Translations under genes and position numbers: made by a program
Assembly (NCBI GenBank): GCA_017449025.1
Contig: JAFSKJ010000043.1
Span: 1-44,744 of the forward strand
DNA: 44,744 nt
Source: Prevotella sp.
GTDB taxonomy: Bacteria; Bacteroidota; Bacteroidia; Bacteroidales; Bacteroidaceae
Direction: 5' to 3'
The notes under the pieces: generated by a model
The model's database searches: none
What the model was told of the DNA's origin: nothing
The model's input: the letters and a program-made list of their open reading frames with translations, nothing else
Shown: positions 8,665-17,447 of the stretch, one piece after another
Layout: the number at the start of each line of letters is the position of its first letter
Numbering within the stretch: position 1 is the stretch's first letter

Positions 8665-9435
8665 TTAAAACTTAAACTTATAGTCTAACCCCAAATAGTG
8701 CATGTTAGGCTCATAGTCGTCGGGGTCGGTATTCTTAGCCTGCTGGTATCTGTAGAATGCTCCGAAGGAGTGCTGTTTTGTTAGCTTGAAGTCTGCGCCA
8801 ACAGTGTACCTTATTTTCTCTATCGCCATTTTGTTGTAGAATTCAATGTTGGCGTAAGGCTTAATCTTCAGACCCTTCTTGTCGAACTCCACTTGAAGTC
8901 GCGAGCGCAGCATGTTCTTGCCCCGACCGCTGCGCATCTTGGTCTCCCATTTGGAGTTGTCGAAGTCCCAACGTTCAGTTTCCTTCTCCGGTCGGTATGT
9001 GTACTGCCAACGCTCGCGCAGGGAGAGGCGTATGTCGCCCCACACCTTATGGTCGAAGGTGAGCGATGCCTTTAGCCTATGTCGCAGCCCCCAATAGCTT
9101 GGTCTCCAGTTGTTATACCCTGTTGCAGAGCCGTCGGCGGCATAATTATATGTAATCTTCTCACGGTTGTTGTCGTATAGAAGGTTGTATGCAGCGTCTG
9201 CCTTAAGCCATTTTGTCAGCTTGTAGTCAATGCCCACTCCCCCACTCCAGCGGTCAAGAGTCTTGAAATCGTTGCGGGTACGGAATGTGGCCTCGATATC
9301 CACGCTCATCTTCTTGTCGATCTTTTTCTCTGCTCCGGCACTGAGCAGCAGTCCGCCTTCGCTTTGGGAATAAGCGGCAAATGGCGCCAGGCAAGTCAAA
9401 GCCAGCGCCACAAGTGTTTTCTTAGATGTGTTCAT
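8665..9435 (-). CDS. DUF2490 outer-membrane protein
   Basis: The 256-aa product has a cleavable signal peptide (about residues 1-23, ending AAYSQ). Amphipathic beta strands with alternating aromatic residues follow (RLSLRERWQYTYR, HYLGLDYKFKF). The C-terminal Phe is typical of outer-membrane barrels. This is the DUF2490 pattern common in Bacteroidetes. The start overlaps the end of the DUF4956 gene by 14 nt, which implies coupled translation. Likely an outer-membrane beta-barrel; what passes through or is anchored there is unknown. Confidence 0.8.
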   Translation of the reverse strand: MNTSKKTLVALALTCLAPFAAYSQSEGGLLLSAGAEKKIDKKMSVDIEATFRTRNDFKTLDRWSGGVGIDYKLTKWLKADAAYNLLYDNNREKITYNYAADGSATGYNNWRPSYWGLRHRLKASLTFDHKVWGDIRLSLRERWQYTYRPEKETERWDFDNSKWETKMRSGRGKNMLRSRLQVEFDKKGLKIKPYANIEFYNKMAIEKIRYTVGADFKLTKQHSFGAFYRYQQAKNTDPDDYEPNMHYLGLDYKFKF

Positions 9436-10087
9436 AGTCAGTCGTTTTTAGTTTTATTCTGTGGTCAATATCTTTTTTCCCATCGTTGGTTCCATCATAG
9501 TAGATGCGTATCATTGCCATATCGCGGAGGAAATCTATGGCACCCACCTCAACTTTGGTTACCGCAACTCCCAGGCGGCTCTGCAAATCTGCTATAAGCT
9601 CGCTGCGCCGCACCGGCTTTATCAGCTCAATGCGGTCGTACTGTATGAGCTTGGTTGGCTGGGTCTTCAGTTTCAGTTCGCAGAGCCACACGGCTATGAT
9701 GACCACTATGTTGGTGATGAGCAGTTCTCCGTATGACATTGATACTGCAAGCGCATTGACAACCGACAAGCATATTGTGATAAAGAGGTAAGTCATTTCG
9801 CGCACAGGCATAGCGTCAGTGCGATAGCGCATGATCGAGAATATTCCGAAGAGTCCGATGCCGATACCCATTGAGGTTTTTCCCTTCATGTCTTCAAGTA
9901 CGAATATCATGAAGTAGACAATGAAGAAAATGGCCACAGAGATAAGCATAAATGTGAAGAAGAAGTCGCGGCGACGACTCTTGGCATAATAGAGGCGGTC
10001 AATGATAATCCAGTTGACGATTACACAGATAAGGAATCTCACCAGCATGGTGATGAAGTCCGGAGAAATGGCAAATAATGTATTCAT
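9422..10087 (-). CDS. DUF4956 inner-membrane protein
   Basis: The 221-aa product has four likely membrane segments (about residues 13-32, 43-64, 98-117 and 120-137). Between the second and third lies a glycine-rich GIGLFGIFSIMRYRT motif that I associate with DUF4956. A soluble C-terminal domain of about 80 residues follows. In other genomes DUF4956 proteins are commonly found beside VTC-domain polyphosphate polymerases, as here. It starts 28 nt after the VTC gene. It may be the membrane partner or export channel for the polymer, but that is inference. Confidence 0.85.
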   Translation of the reverse strand: MNTLFAISPDFITMLVRFLICVIVNWIIIDRLYYAKSRRRDFFFTFMLISVAIFFIVYFMIFVLEDMKGKTSMGIGIGLFGIFSIMRYRTDAMPVREMTYLFITICLSVVNALAVSMSYGELLITNIVVIIAVWLCELKLKTQPTKLIQYDRIELIKPVRRSELIADLQSRLGVAVTKVEVGAIDFLRDMAMIRIYYDGTNDGKKDIDHRIKLKTTDYEHI

Positions 10088-10115
10088 GTTAAGTTTTTGA
10101 GTTAATGAGTTTCTG

Positions 10116-10868
10116 TTATATATTGGTTTTAAGTATTTTATCCACTTCTATGAGTTTCCGCTTGAAGCGGTTCACCGGCAGCTGGTCGTTTGAGAGTGCC
10201 GACCCCATGCAATACTTGCTGAACCCGTGGGGATGTATGCGCAGCTGCCTCAGCATGGCCAGCACCGGCGAAGGGCAGAGGCCGTCGCGCTTGAGTTCGA
10301 TAATCACCAGTGGATACATCTCGCGGCGCATGCCAGTCACCAGGTTTTTGAACACCAAGTTCGTGTCGATGGTGAGCCGCTCCGTCTTGTCATGATTAAC
10401 AAGGGTGATGCGGTCAAAGTGGTTGTTAAGTGCGGGGATGAGCTGCGATGTGTCGTAGTGCAGGTGGCTGTGGAGGAACTCGAGTTTCGTGGGGTCTTCG
10501 AGATTCATGTCCGTCACGGCTATTCGCTGCTTCTTTGTCCGGCCATGATTGTTCTTGGTCTTCACCTCCATAAACTGGAGGTTGCTGCTCACGTATGTCC
10601 GAAAACGTATCTTCTGGCGATTGGTATGCCCGTGCTGGTGAACATTGTACATATCGAACGAGCGCGTGTCGAAGTACGTTGTGTCATAAGCCATATTGCG
10701 CTGGCCGTCAATCTCCTGAATGCTGTAGGCATCGCAGGCCATGTCCAGCAGTTCATCCAGCTTTGGCACTGTGGTAACAAACTTCGTGTCGATTCGGTTC
10801 ATCAGCTTCACGGCTTTCATTTCCTCAAGCGAAATGGGCTGATACTTTGTAATTATATCTTGTGTCAT
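10116..10868 (-). CDS. VTC-domain polyphosphate polymerase-like protein
   Basis: The 250-aa product matches the VTC domain, the triphosphate-tunnel fold that in yeast Vtc4 makes polyphosphate from ATP. Tunnel motifs are visible in order: RIDTKF, TTYFDT, KIRFRTY, FMEVKTKN, ERLTIDTN, IIELKRDG and FSKYCMG. These supply the alternating Arg/Lys and Glu residues expected to bind triphosphate and metal. It lacks the SPX and membrane domains of yeast VTC; the DUF4956 protein next door may supply the membrane part. First gene of a four-gene operon behind a clear promoter (10894-10925). Polymer identity is inferred from the family only. Confidence 0.87.
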   Translation of the reverse strand: MTQDIITKYQPISLEEMKAVKLMNRIDTKFVTTVPKLDELLDMACDAYSIQEIDGQRNMAYDTTYFDTRSFDMYNVHQHGHTNRQKIRFRTYVSSNLQFMEVKTKNNHGRTKKQRIAVTDMNLEDPTKLEFLHSHLHYDTSQLIPALNNHFDRITLVNHDKTERLTIDTNLVFKNLVTGMRREMYPLVIIELKRDGLCPSPVLAMLRQLRIHPHGFSKYCMGSALSNDQLPVNRFKRKLIEVDKILKTNI

Positions 10869-10893
10869 ATATAGTTCTGTCTGGTTTACGGTG

Positions 10894-10925
10894 CAAATTT
10901 AGATATTGTTTCCCGATGTAACAAA
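10894..10925 (-). promoter_or_regulatory. Promoter of the VTC-DUF4956 operon
   Basis: On the minus strand, TTTG (10925-10922), a 20-nt spacer and TAAATTTG (10901-10894) match the Bacteroidetes consensus exactly, 25 nt before the VTC start codon. Confidence 0.75.
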
Positions 10926-10951
10926 TTTCTTCAGCCAACGGCCATGTTTGT

Positions 10952-11713
10952 TCAACGAACTGTCATGTGGAAGCATCCCTGCTTCACTTCGTACTTGATA
11001 TAGCAACGCTTTTTCGAACGCATGTCTCTCAGCACCTCAGACAACACGTATTTCAGGGTGTCGTTGCGTACTTGGCGGCGGTGCTCTCCGTCAGGGTCTT
11101 CCACCGTCTGATACCGGTTATAGCATATATCGAAGGTGGTGCCATACAAGTGGCACGAGTTCTCTGTGGCGTTTCCGTTGAAATTGCGTAGCCTCGCCAC
11201 ATCGTCCTTGGTACGTAGCACACTTGTCACTATGAAACGATGCAGGGGAATACCCTTGACGTAAAGACTGTCGAAGAATGCTTGCCCAATGTCTTGCAGT
11301 AGCACGGCGGCCCGTGGAACAAGGTATGGTATGCTTTGTCGCAGCGGATCCACATGGTAGTAAGGCGACGAGCCTATATAGACGAGTTCTCTCATTCTGC
11401 CTTCTGCGTCGGCACGGTTCTTGACAGGTGACACTCCCCAACGTCTTGCGGCTACCATCTGTATGGCATTAGTGTCCGGGAATGTTTCCCTATAGCTTGG
11501 TACAGACAAAATTGGGTGTGGAGAGCTTTTCTCATTCTTGGTGACAGGCTTGTCTGCGCCCATGTCAGCATCTGCATACTTAGGCACTATAGGCACCTCA
11601 GTAGCTGAAACACTATTCGGCTCTGCTACTTGAGGAAACAACAATCGCACCAACCATAGCAGCAATGTCACTATGGCAAAGCCCAACAAGTATCTCTTCT
11701 TTGTAAGCCTCAT
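10952..11713 (-). CDS. DUF5715 family protein, LAS/M15-like peptidase fold
   Basis: The 253-aa product has one N-terminal membrane anchor (about residues 8-26), a variable linker and a C-terminal domain. That domain carries SCHLYGTTFD (His188, Asp195) and YEVKQGCFHM (Glu242, His249). These echo the zinc and catalytic motifs of LAS-type peptidoglycan peptidases (SxHxxGxAxD and ExxH), and VTSVLRTKDD resembles the conserved Arg strand. I place it in DUF5715, a Bacteroidetes family. A periplasmic peptidoglycan carboxypeptidase role is plausible but not established. It diverges from phoH. Confidence 0.8.
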   Translation of the reverse strand: MRLTKKRYLLGFAIVTLLLWLVRLLFPQVAEPNSVSATEVPIVPKYADADMGADKPVTKNEKSSPHPILSVPSYRETFPDTNAIQMVAARRWGVSPVKNRADAEGRMRELVYIGSSPYYHVDPLRQSIPYLVPRAAVLLQDIGQAFFDSLYVKGIPLHRFIVTSVLRTKDDVARLRNFNGNATENSCHLYGTTFDICYNRYQTVEDPDGEHRRQVRNDTLKYVLSEVLRDMRSKKRCYIKYEVKQGCFHMTVR

Positions 11714-11739
11714 TTTGACAAAAATGTAATTTGCGCTTG

Positions 11740-11769
11740 CAAAGATATATATTTTTTTCTAAAAACAAA
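11740..11769 (-). promoter_or_regulatory. Promoter of the DUF5715 gene
   Basis: Minus-strand TTTG (11769-11766), an 18-nt spacer and TATCTTTG (11747-11740), 27 nt before the start codon. It lies back to back with the phoH -7 box at 11791. Confidence 0.6.
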
Positions 11770-11790
11770 CAGCTTTTCAGAATTTTGTTG

Positions 11791-11798
11791 TATCTTTG
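11791..11798 (+). promoter_or_regulatory. phoH -7 promoter box
   Basis: TATCTTTG, 29 nt upstream of the chosen GTG start. No good TTTG is seen at the usual distance. The element shows that the open frame upstream of 11798 is not translated. Confidence 0.5.
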
Positions 11799-11826
11799 CA
11801 GGCAAATTGCAATTCTTAATACAAAG

Positions 11827-12774
11827 GTGATAGAGAAGCATATAGTACTTGAAGATATTGACCCCGTGGTGTTCTACGGGGTTGGCAATAGCCACCTTCA
11901 GATAATAAGGTCGCTGTTTCCCAAGTTGCGTATAGTGGCGCGCGACAATGTGGTGAGAGTGCTTGGCGACGAGGAGCAGATGGCTGCACTGGAAGAGAAC
12001 ATCGAGGCCATGCGCCGACAGATACTGCGATTCAACACTCTTAAGGAAGAAGATATAATTGACATTGTAAAAGGCGGACGGACTAAGGAGATGCCTGAAG
12101 GCGTTGTGGTCTACACCATGTCGGGACGCCCGGTGAAGCCACGCTCAGAGAACCAGCAGAAGCTCATTGATGCCTATCACCAGAACGATATGGTGTTTGC
12201 CGTTGGTCCGGCAGGTACAGGCAAGACATATCTTTCAATAGCCCTTGCCGTCAAGGCACTTAAAGACAAGGCTGCCAAGCGAATCATACTCAGTCGCCCG
12301 GCTGTCGAGGCTGGGGAGAAGCTCGGATTCCTGCCTGGCGACATGAAGGACAAGATAGACCCCTATCTGCAACCCCTTTACGACGCCCTGGAGGATATGC
12401 TTCCACAGGTCAAGTTGCAGGACATGATGGAGAAGCACCAGATACAGATAGCCCCTTTGGCCTTCATGCGAGGCCGCACACTCAGCGATGCGGTTGTAAT
12501 ACTTGATGAAGCCCAGAACACCACCCCGGCTCAGATACGGATGTTCCTGACCAGGATGGGTTGGAACACCAAGATGATTGTCACTGGCGACATGACGCAG
12601 ATAGACCTGCCACGGTCGCAGAAGAGCGGACTCATCGAGGCACTGCATATATTAAATAATGTGGAGGGCATCGGTGTGGTCAACCTGACCCAAAAAGACA
12701 TTGTCCGCCACAAGTTGGTGACACGAATAGTCAATGCCTACGAACAATACGATAAAGAATACAACAAAGAATAA
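11827..12774 (+). CDS. phoH: PhoH family ATPase
   Basis: PhoH-type P-loop ATPase, a cytoplasmic protein linked to RNA metabolism (often near ybeY in other bacteria). The 315-aa product carries an N-terminal KH-like region and Walker A GPAGTGKT. The family motif [17 protein letters not shown] and Walker [10 protein letters not shown] follow, then [10 protein letters not shown]. The frame is open back to 11731, but the promoter -7 box at 11791-11798 lies inside that extension. GTG at 11827 ([11 protein letters not shown]) is therefore the best start. purC follows after 4 nt. Confidence 0.92.
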   Translation: MIEKHIVLEDIDPVVFYGVGNSHLQIIRSLFPKLRIVARDNVVRVLGDEEQMAALEENIEAMRRQILRFNTLKEEDIIDIVKGGRTKEMPEGVVVYTMSGRPVKPRSENQQKLIDAYHQNDMVFAVGPAGTGKTYLSIALAVKALKDKAAKRIILSRPAVEAGEKLGFLPGDMKDKIDPYLQPLYDALEDMLPQVKLQDMMEKHQIQIAPLAFMRGRTLSDAVVILDEAQNTTPAQIRMFLTRMGWNTKMIVTGDMTQIDLPRSQKSGLIEALHILNNVEGIGVVNLTQKDIVRHKLVTRIVNAYEQYDKEYNKE

Positions 12775-12778
12775 AACG

Positions 12779-13726
12779 ATGAAAGCTTTAACAAGAACTG
12801 ATTTCCATTTTGAGGGACAGAAGAGCGTGTACCATGGTAAGGTGCGCGATGTGTATGACATTAACGACGACCTGCTGGTCATGGTTGCCACCGACCGCAT
12901 CTCAGCCTTTGATGTGGTGCTGCCTAAGGGCATACCCTTCAAGGGACAGGTGCTGAACCAGATAGCTGCAAAGTTTCTGGATGCCACGGCTGACATTTGC
13001 CCCAACTGGAAGCTGGCCACCCCCGACCCCATGGTCACCGTTGGCTTGAAGTGCGAGGGCTTCCGAGTAGAGATGATCATCCGCTCCATACTGACAGGGT
13101 CGGCCTGGCGTGAGTACAAGAATGGCTGCAGGGAGCTGTGCGGTGTCAAGCTGCCCGACGGGATGAAAGAAAACGAGCGATTCCCTGAACCTATCATCAC
13201 TCCTACCACCAAGGCCGACGAGGGTCACGACATGAACATCTCCAAGGAAGAAATCATAAGCCAGGGACTTGTTTCTGCCGACGACTATGCCGTGATGGAG
13301 GACTACACCCGCCGCATATTCGCCCGTGGACAGGAGATAGCCGCCAAACGCGGCCTGATTCTTGTAGACACAAAGTATGAGTTTGGCAAGCGCGACGGCA
13401 AAGTCATACTTATCGACGAGATACACACCCCCGACTCCAGCCGCTATTTTTATGCTGCCGGCTATGAGGACAAATTGGAGAAGGGCGAGCCGCAGCGTCA
13501 GCTCTCTAAAGAGTTTGTCCGCCAGTGGCTCATAGAGCACAATTTCATGAATGAGCCGGGACAAGTGATGCCCGAGATAACCGACGAGTATGCCGAGAGC
13601 GTCAGCGAGCGATATATTGAACTGTACGAACACATCGTTGGTGAGCGCTTTGAGAAGGCAGACGCCTCAGAGGACATAGCAGCCCGCATAGAGAAGAGTG
13701 TCGGCCAGTGGCTAAAAACCCATTAG
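12779..13726 (+). CDS. purC: SAICAR synthase
   Basis: Phosphoribosylaminoimidazole-succinocarboxamide synthase, an ATP-dependent step of de novo purine synthesis joining CAIR and aspartate. The 315-aa product starts [13 protein letters not shown] and has the family motifs [35 protein letters not shown] and [14 protein letters not shown]. The length fits the longer, eukaryote-like form found in Bacteroidetes. An upstream in-frame ATG (12734) lies within phoH and is less likely. menG starts 35 nt later. purM sits further along the same strand at 17448. Confidence 0.96.
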   Translation: MKALTRTDFHFEGQKSVYHGKVRDVYDINDDLLVMVATDRISAFDVVLPKGIPFKGQVLNQIAAKFLDATADICPNWKLATPDPMVTVGLKCEGFRVEMIIRSILTGSAWREYKNGCRELCGVKLPDGMKENERFPEPIITPTTKADEGHDMNISKEEIISQGLVSADDYAVMEDYTRRIFARGQEIAAKRGLILVDTKYEFGKRDGKVILIDEIHTPDSSRYFYAAGYEDKLEKGEPQRQLSKEFVRQWLIEHNFMNEPGQVMPEITDEYAESVSERYIELYEHIVGERFEKADASEDIAARIEKSVGQWLKTH

Positions 13727-13761
13727 TCCTTTCCTTAGCTCACATAATTTCCAGTAGCCCC

Positions 13762-14499
13762 ATGCCATACCGCCAAGAAACCATCACCCCCTACGATGCC
13801 GGTAGCGAGAAAGCCGCACAGGTGGAGCAGATGTTCGACAACATCGCACCTACCTACGACATTCTCAACCACCGTCTGTCGTGGAATATCGACCGCGGAT
13901 GGCGTCGCAAGGCTATACAGGCCATAGCAGAACACAACCCCCAGACTATTCTCGACATAGCCACCGGTACGGGTGACTTTGCCATTCTTGCAGCACAGAT
14001 GATACACCCAAGAAAGATTGTCGGTGCGGACATAAGTGAACGCATGATGGAAATAGGACGTGGGAAAGTGGCGCAGGCAGGTCTGGCGGATGTGATTTCC
14101 TTTGCAAAGGAAGACTGTCTTAACCTCAGCTATGGCGACAACACCTTCGATGCCGTGACGGCAGCCTTTGGCATACGGAACTTCTCAAGTCTCGACCGCG
14201 GTCTCAGCGAGATGTGCCGCGTAATGAAGCCCGGTGGTCACCTGAGCATTGTTGAGCTTACCACACCACCGCGATTCCCCATGCGGCAGCTATTTGCGGT
14301 TTATTCCCATGCAGTGCTTCCGCTCTATGGCAAACTTGTCAGCAAGGACAGTAGCGCCTATACTTACCTCAGACGAACCATCGAGGCCTTTCCGCAAGGA
14401 GAGCAGATGATGGGCATTCTCAAGGATGCAGGTTTCTGCCATGCATCGTTCCGCCGATTAACCTTCGGTATTTGCACGCTATATACAGCAACTAAATAA
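13762..14499 (+). CDS. menG: Demethylmenaquinone methyltransferase
   Basis: Class I SAM-dependent methyltransferase (UbiE/MenG) that performs the last step of menaquinone synthesis. The 245-aa product has the family signature [23 protein letters not shown]-binding motif I is [12 protein letters not shown], and [12 protein letters not shown] and LSIVELTTP are also present. Start chosen at MPYRQETIT (13762); an upstream in-frame ATG at 13708 lies inside purC. Since Bacteroidales make menaquinone but not ubiquinone, menG is the better name. Confidence 0.95.
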   Translation: MPYRQETITPYDAGSEKAAQVEQMFDNIAPTYDILNHRLSWNIDRGWRRKAIQAIAEHNPQTILDIATGTGDFAILAAQMIHPRKIVGADISERMMEIGRGKVAQAGLADVISFAKEDCLNLSYGDNTFDAVTAAFGIRNFSSLDRGLSEMCRVMKPGGHLSIVELTTPPRFPMRQLFAVYSHAVLPLYGKLVSKDSSAYTYLRRTIEAFPQGEQMMGILKDAGFCHASFRRLTFGICTLYTATK

Positions 14500-14510
14500 A
14501 CTCATAGATT

Positions 14511-15260
14511 ATGGACAAATACGGACTTATAGGTTACCCACTGGGCCACTCCTTCTCCATCAGTTACTTCAATCAGAAGTTTACCGACGAAGGAATCAAT
14601 GCCAAATATGTTAACTTCGAGATTGCAAGCATCGACGAGTTGCCGGAAGTGTTAGGGTCGAACCCCGAGTTGAGAGGGCTGAATGTCACCATTCCTTACA
14701 AGGAGAAGGTCATTCCGTTCCTCGACAGCGTTACCCCCGAAGCCCGTTCCATTGGTGCTGTAAACGTGATTCGTGTCAGCCACGACGGAAGCAAAATCAA
14801 GCTGAAGGGTTATAACAGCGATGTCATAGGCTTCACAAAGAGCATAGAGCCTATGCTGGAGAAGAAATGGCACAAAAAGGCCCTCATACTGGGCACTGGC
14901 GGAGCCTCGAAGGCCATAAACTACGGCCTGAAGTCGCTGGGACTGGAAACCGTCTTCGTAAGCCGCTATGAGAAGCCTGACACCATACAGTACGAGAGCA
15001 TCACTCCCGACGTGGTGCGTGAATACAACGTTATAGTCAACTGCACGCCGTTGGGCATGTACCCTCATACAGAGGAGTGCCCCACCCTACCCTATGAGGC
15101 CATGGATTCCCACACCATACTCTATGACCTTATCTACAACCCCGACGAGACGCTGTTCATGCGTCGAGGGGCTGAGCGTGGTGCACAGACCAAGAACGGA
15201 CTTGAGATGCTGTTGCTTCAGGCTTTCGCCTCATGGGAGATGTGGCACGAGAAGTTATAA
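14511..15260 (+). CDS. aroE: Shikimate dehydrogenase
   Basis: NADPH-dependent reduction of 3-dehydroshikimate to shikimate in aromatic amino-acid synthesis. The 249-aa product shows the substrate-binding GHSFSISYFN, the catalytic-Lys motif NVTIPYKE, the cofactor motif LGTGGASKAI, and VNCTPLGMYP. It is 11 nt downstream of menG, in the same run of biosynthetic genes. Confidence 0.95.
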   Translation: MDKYGLIGYPLGHSFSISYFNQKFTDEGINAKYVNFEIASIDELPEVLGSNPELRGLNVTIPYKEKVIPFLDSVTPEARSIGAVNVIRVSHDGSKIKLKGYNSDVIGFTKSIEPMLEKKWHKKALILGTGGASKAINYGLKSLGLETVFVSRYEKPDTIQYESITPDVVREYNVIVNCTPLGMYPHTEECPTLPYEAMDSHTILYDLIYNPDETLFMRRGAERGAQTKNGLEMLLLQAFASWEMWHEKL

Positions 15261-15291
15261 TGATAACCCCCTACAACAGTAGTTTCTTTGC

Positions 15292-16647
15292 ATGACATAC
15301 ACAAAAAATCAAAACGCAGGCGAAGCAAAGCATACCCTTGGCTCCAACACGAAACTGCTGTACGTGGCGCTGATGGGAGTTCTTGGCGTAGTACCTGCCG
15401 CCATGGTGAGTAGCGCTACCCTTACCCCCATGGTCGAAGGCTTCCTGTATTTCATAGTTTACGCAGCTGCCGTGTATGCAGGAATGACTGCTGTCAGTCG
15501 CCGCTATGAGCCTTCATCCCAGAAGGCACTCATGAATACCGTACACCAGGAAGTCACGAACATCGTCGCTAACAGCAATCAACAGGTTAGAGACTTGATA
15601 GCTGAATTCAACAGCTATTCTAAAGGTATGTCCCAGCATCAGAAGAAGAGTCTAAGGAAGAGGTACAGCGAGGCATACGATGGGGTAAAACAAAGCTTTA
15701 ATCATAATAAAGCCAAATATTTATCTGACACGCAGTCGGTTATTGACAAGAACCGCCCCATGCGTTCTCTGTGGGGATGGGCGTTCGCATTCACCTTCTG
15801 CGCCTCGCTGGTCACTTGCATCGGCACCACACCTCAGCCGGAACAGTCGCCAGCTTCTGCGCTGAGCCAACAGCAGGAGGCAGTCTACTGGAATGCAGAG
15901 AACATACCCATACCTTATCTGGAAGACGCAACCCAGTTTGTTTCCAATCCAGACCACGTGCTCTCCGATGCTGCCGTCAACCATGTCAACATTATGATGA
16001 AAAAGTTGGAGGACTCGCTCGACATCCAGTCGGTGGTAGTAGTGGTCAACCACATTGAGAACGATGACCCCTTCCGCATGGCACAGGACATTGGAAACCG
16101 CTACGGTGTGGGACGTAACGACCGCGGACTTATGATTGTTGTCGGCTACGAAGACCACTCTATCAACATTTCGCCCGGGCGTGCCTTAGAGGCCGACCTT
16201 ACCGATGCTGAGTGCCGCCGCCTGCAGCAAGACTACGTAATCCCCGGCATGAGGGCAGAGATGCCCGACTCGGCAATGATGTATCTCTCCGATGCCATCT
16301 ATGCCACACTCAAGGGTAAGGAGATGCCAAAGATGTCAACACTCACCAGCCCCACTAACGACAGCGACGACGACTTTGAGAAAGCCCTTGCCCTCTACAG
16401 CTGTTTCCTCATGCTGTGGTTCATAATACTAATTTATAAGAATAAGAAATACGAGTGGTTTGGCGGTGCAGCCGCCATGTCCATCATGGCCAACCCCTTC
16501 GTGGAGGTACCCCACAGTAGCGGATTCTCAACTGGCGGTGGCTCCTTCGGTGGAGGCCGAGGCTTCGGCGGAGGTGGCGGAGGATTCTCCGGCGGCTCAT
16601 TTGGCGGAGGCTCTTTCGGTGGTGGCGGTGCCACGTCGAGATGGTAA
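15292..16647 (+). CDS. TPM-domain (YgcG-like) membrane protein with Gly-rich tail
   Basis: The 451-aa product contains a TPM domain at about residues 195-320 (VSNPDHVLSDAAVNHVN, VVVVVNHIENDDPF, GRNDRGLMIVVG, SINISPGRALE). This is a fold found in exported phosphatase-like and photosystem-II repair proteins. It is unusual in having about 190 residues before the domain: two N-terminal membrane segments (about 22-66), a helical charged region, and another membrane segment (about 157-175). A further membrane segment (about 366-381) and a glycine/serine/phenylalanine-rich C-terminus (from about 415) follow the domain. Gly-rich tails are usual in YgcG proteins. The lemA gene is next; the pair recurs in many bacteria. 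Confidence 0.85.
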   Translation: MTYTKNQNAGEAKHTLGSNTKLLYVALMGVLGVVPAAMVSSATLTPMVEGFLYFIVYAAAVYAGMTAVSRRYEPSSQKALMNTVHQEVTNIVANSNQQVRDLIAEFNSYSKGMSQHQKKSLRKRYSEAYDGVKQSFNHNKAKYLSDTQSVIDKNRPMRSLWGWAFAFTFCASLVTCIGTTPQPEQSPASALSQQQEAVYWNAENIPIPYLEDATQFVSNPDHVLSDAAVNHVNIMMKKLEDSLDIQSVVVVVNHIENDDPFRMAQDIGNRYGVGRNDRGLMIVVGYEDHSINISPGRALEADLTDAECRRLQQDYVIPGMRAEMPDSAMMYLSDAIYATLKGKEMPKMSTLTSPTNDSDDDFEKALALYSCFLMLWFIILIYKNKKYEWFGGAAAMSIMANPFVEVPHSSGFSTGGGSFGGGRGFGGGGGGFSGGSFGGGSFGGGGATSRW

Positions 16648-16850
16648 AGATGTTTTGTATTTGAGCAGACCTAATGTATTAAGACGATATGATGAAATCA
16701 TTTCATACAATACGGATTTTCGCCAATTTCCCAGGGCGTTGCCCAGGGCTGGGAGCTTTCTGGCCTTACAGGCCATCTTTGCGGTACTTGCGAGAGTTGT
16801 AAATCTTAAAAGAGATTAATACAAACAATCAATTTAAATACATAAGAATT
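16648..16850. repeat. Intergenic region with palindromes and repeat C, copy 2
   Basis: This holds a small perfect palindrome (ATGAAATCATTTCAT, 16692-16706). At 16730-16793 a GC-rich element has CCCAGGGCGTTGCCC, then TGGCCTTACAGGCCA and CTTTGCGG. Its order matches the element at 7388-7430 (GGGCGnTGCCC, then CTTTGC.GG). It is probably a dispersed palindromic repeat lying between the TPM gene and lemA. Confidence 0.45.
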
Positions 16851-17438
16851 ATGAAAATCAGTAAAAGTCTTATCGGAATTATCGCAGCCGTAGTCATTAT
16901 CGGCGGATGGGCTGCCAGTGCTTACAACGGAATGGTGCAGGAGGAGGAGAAGGCCACCACCGGCTTCGCCAACCTGCAGTCGGCCTATCAGCGCCGCGCC
17001 GACCTCATTCCCAACCTCGTGGAGACGGTGAAAGGATATGCCGCCCATGAGAAGGGGACACTTGAAGACGTGGTCAACGCCCGCACCAAGGCTACAAGCA
17101 TCAACATCGACCCGGAGAACCTGACACCAGAGAAGCTTAAGGAATTCCAGCAGGCACAGGGCGAGCTGTCAAGTGCATTGGGCCGCCTCATTGCCATCCA
17201 GGAGAACTATCCCGACTTGAAGGCCAACGAGAACTTCCGCGACCTGCAGGTACAGCTCGAAGGCACAGAGAACCGCATAAACGAGGCCAGAAACAAGTAC
17301 AATGCCGTGGTGCAGGAGTACAATGTTCTCATCCGCTCGTTCCCAAAGAACATCCTCGCCGGATTCTTCGGCTTTGACAAGAAAGATAAGTTCGAGGCAG
17401 AGGCCGGTGCTCAGAAGGCTCCGGAGGTTAAGTTTTAG
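16851..17438 (+). CDS. lemA: LemA family protein
   Basis: The 195-aa product has one N-terminal membrane segment (about residues 6-26) and then the LemA helical domain: FANLQSAYQRRADLIPNLVETVKGYAAHE in outline, ARTKATSI, and ENFRDLQVQLEGTENRI near the middle. C-terminal NAVVQEYN and RSFPKNILAGFFGF are also typical. Length matches the family. Function is poorly known, probably membrane-associated. Lies between the TPM protein and purM. Confidence 0.93.
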   Translation: MKISKSLIGIIAAVVIIGGWAASAYNGMVQEEEKATTGFANLQSAYQRRADLIPNLVETVKGYAAHEKGTLEDVVNARTKATSINIDPENLTPEKLKEFQQAQGELSSALGRLIAIQENYPDLKANENFRDLQVQLEGTENRINEARNKYNAVVQEYNVLIRSFPKNILAGFFGFDKKDKFEAEAGAQKAPEVKF

Positions 17439-17447
17439 TCGATAGCC

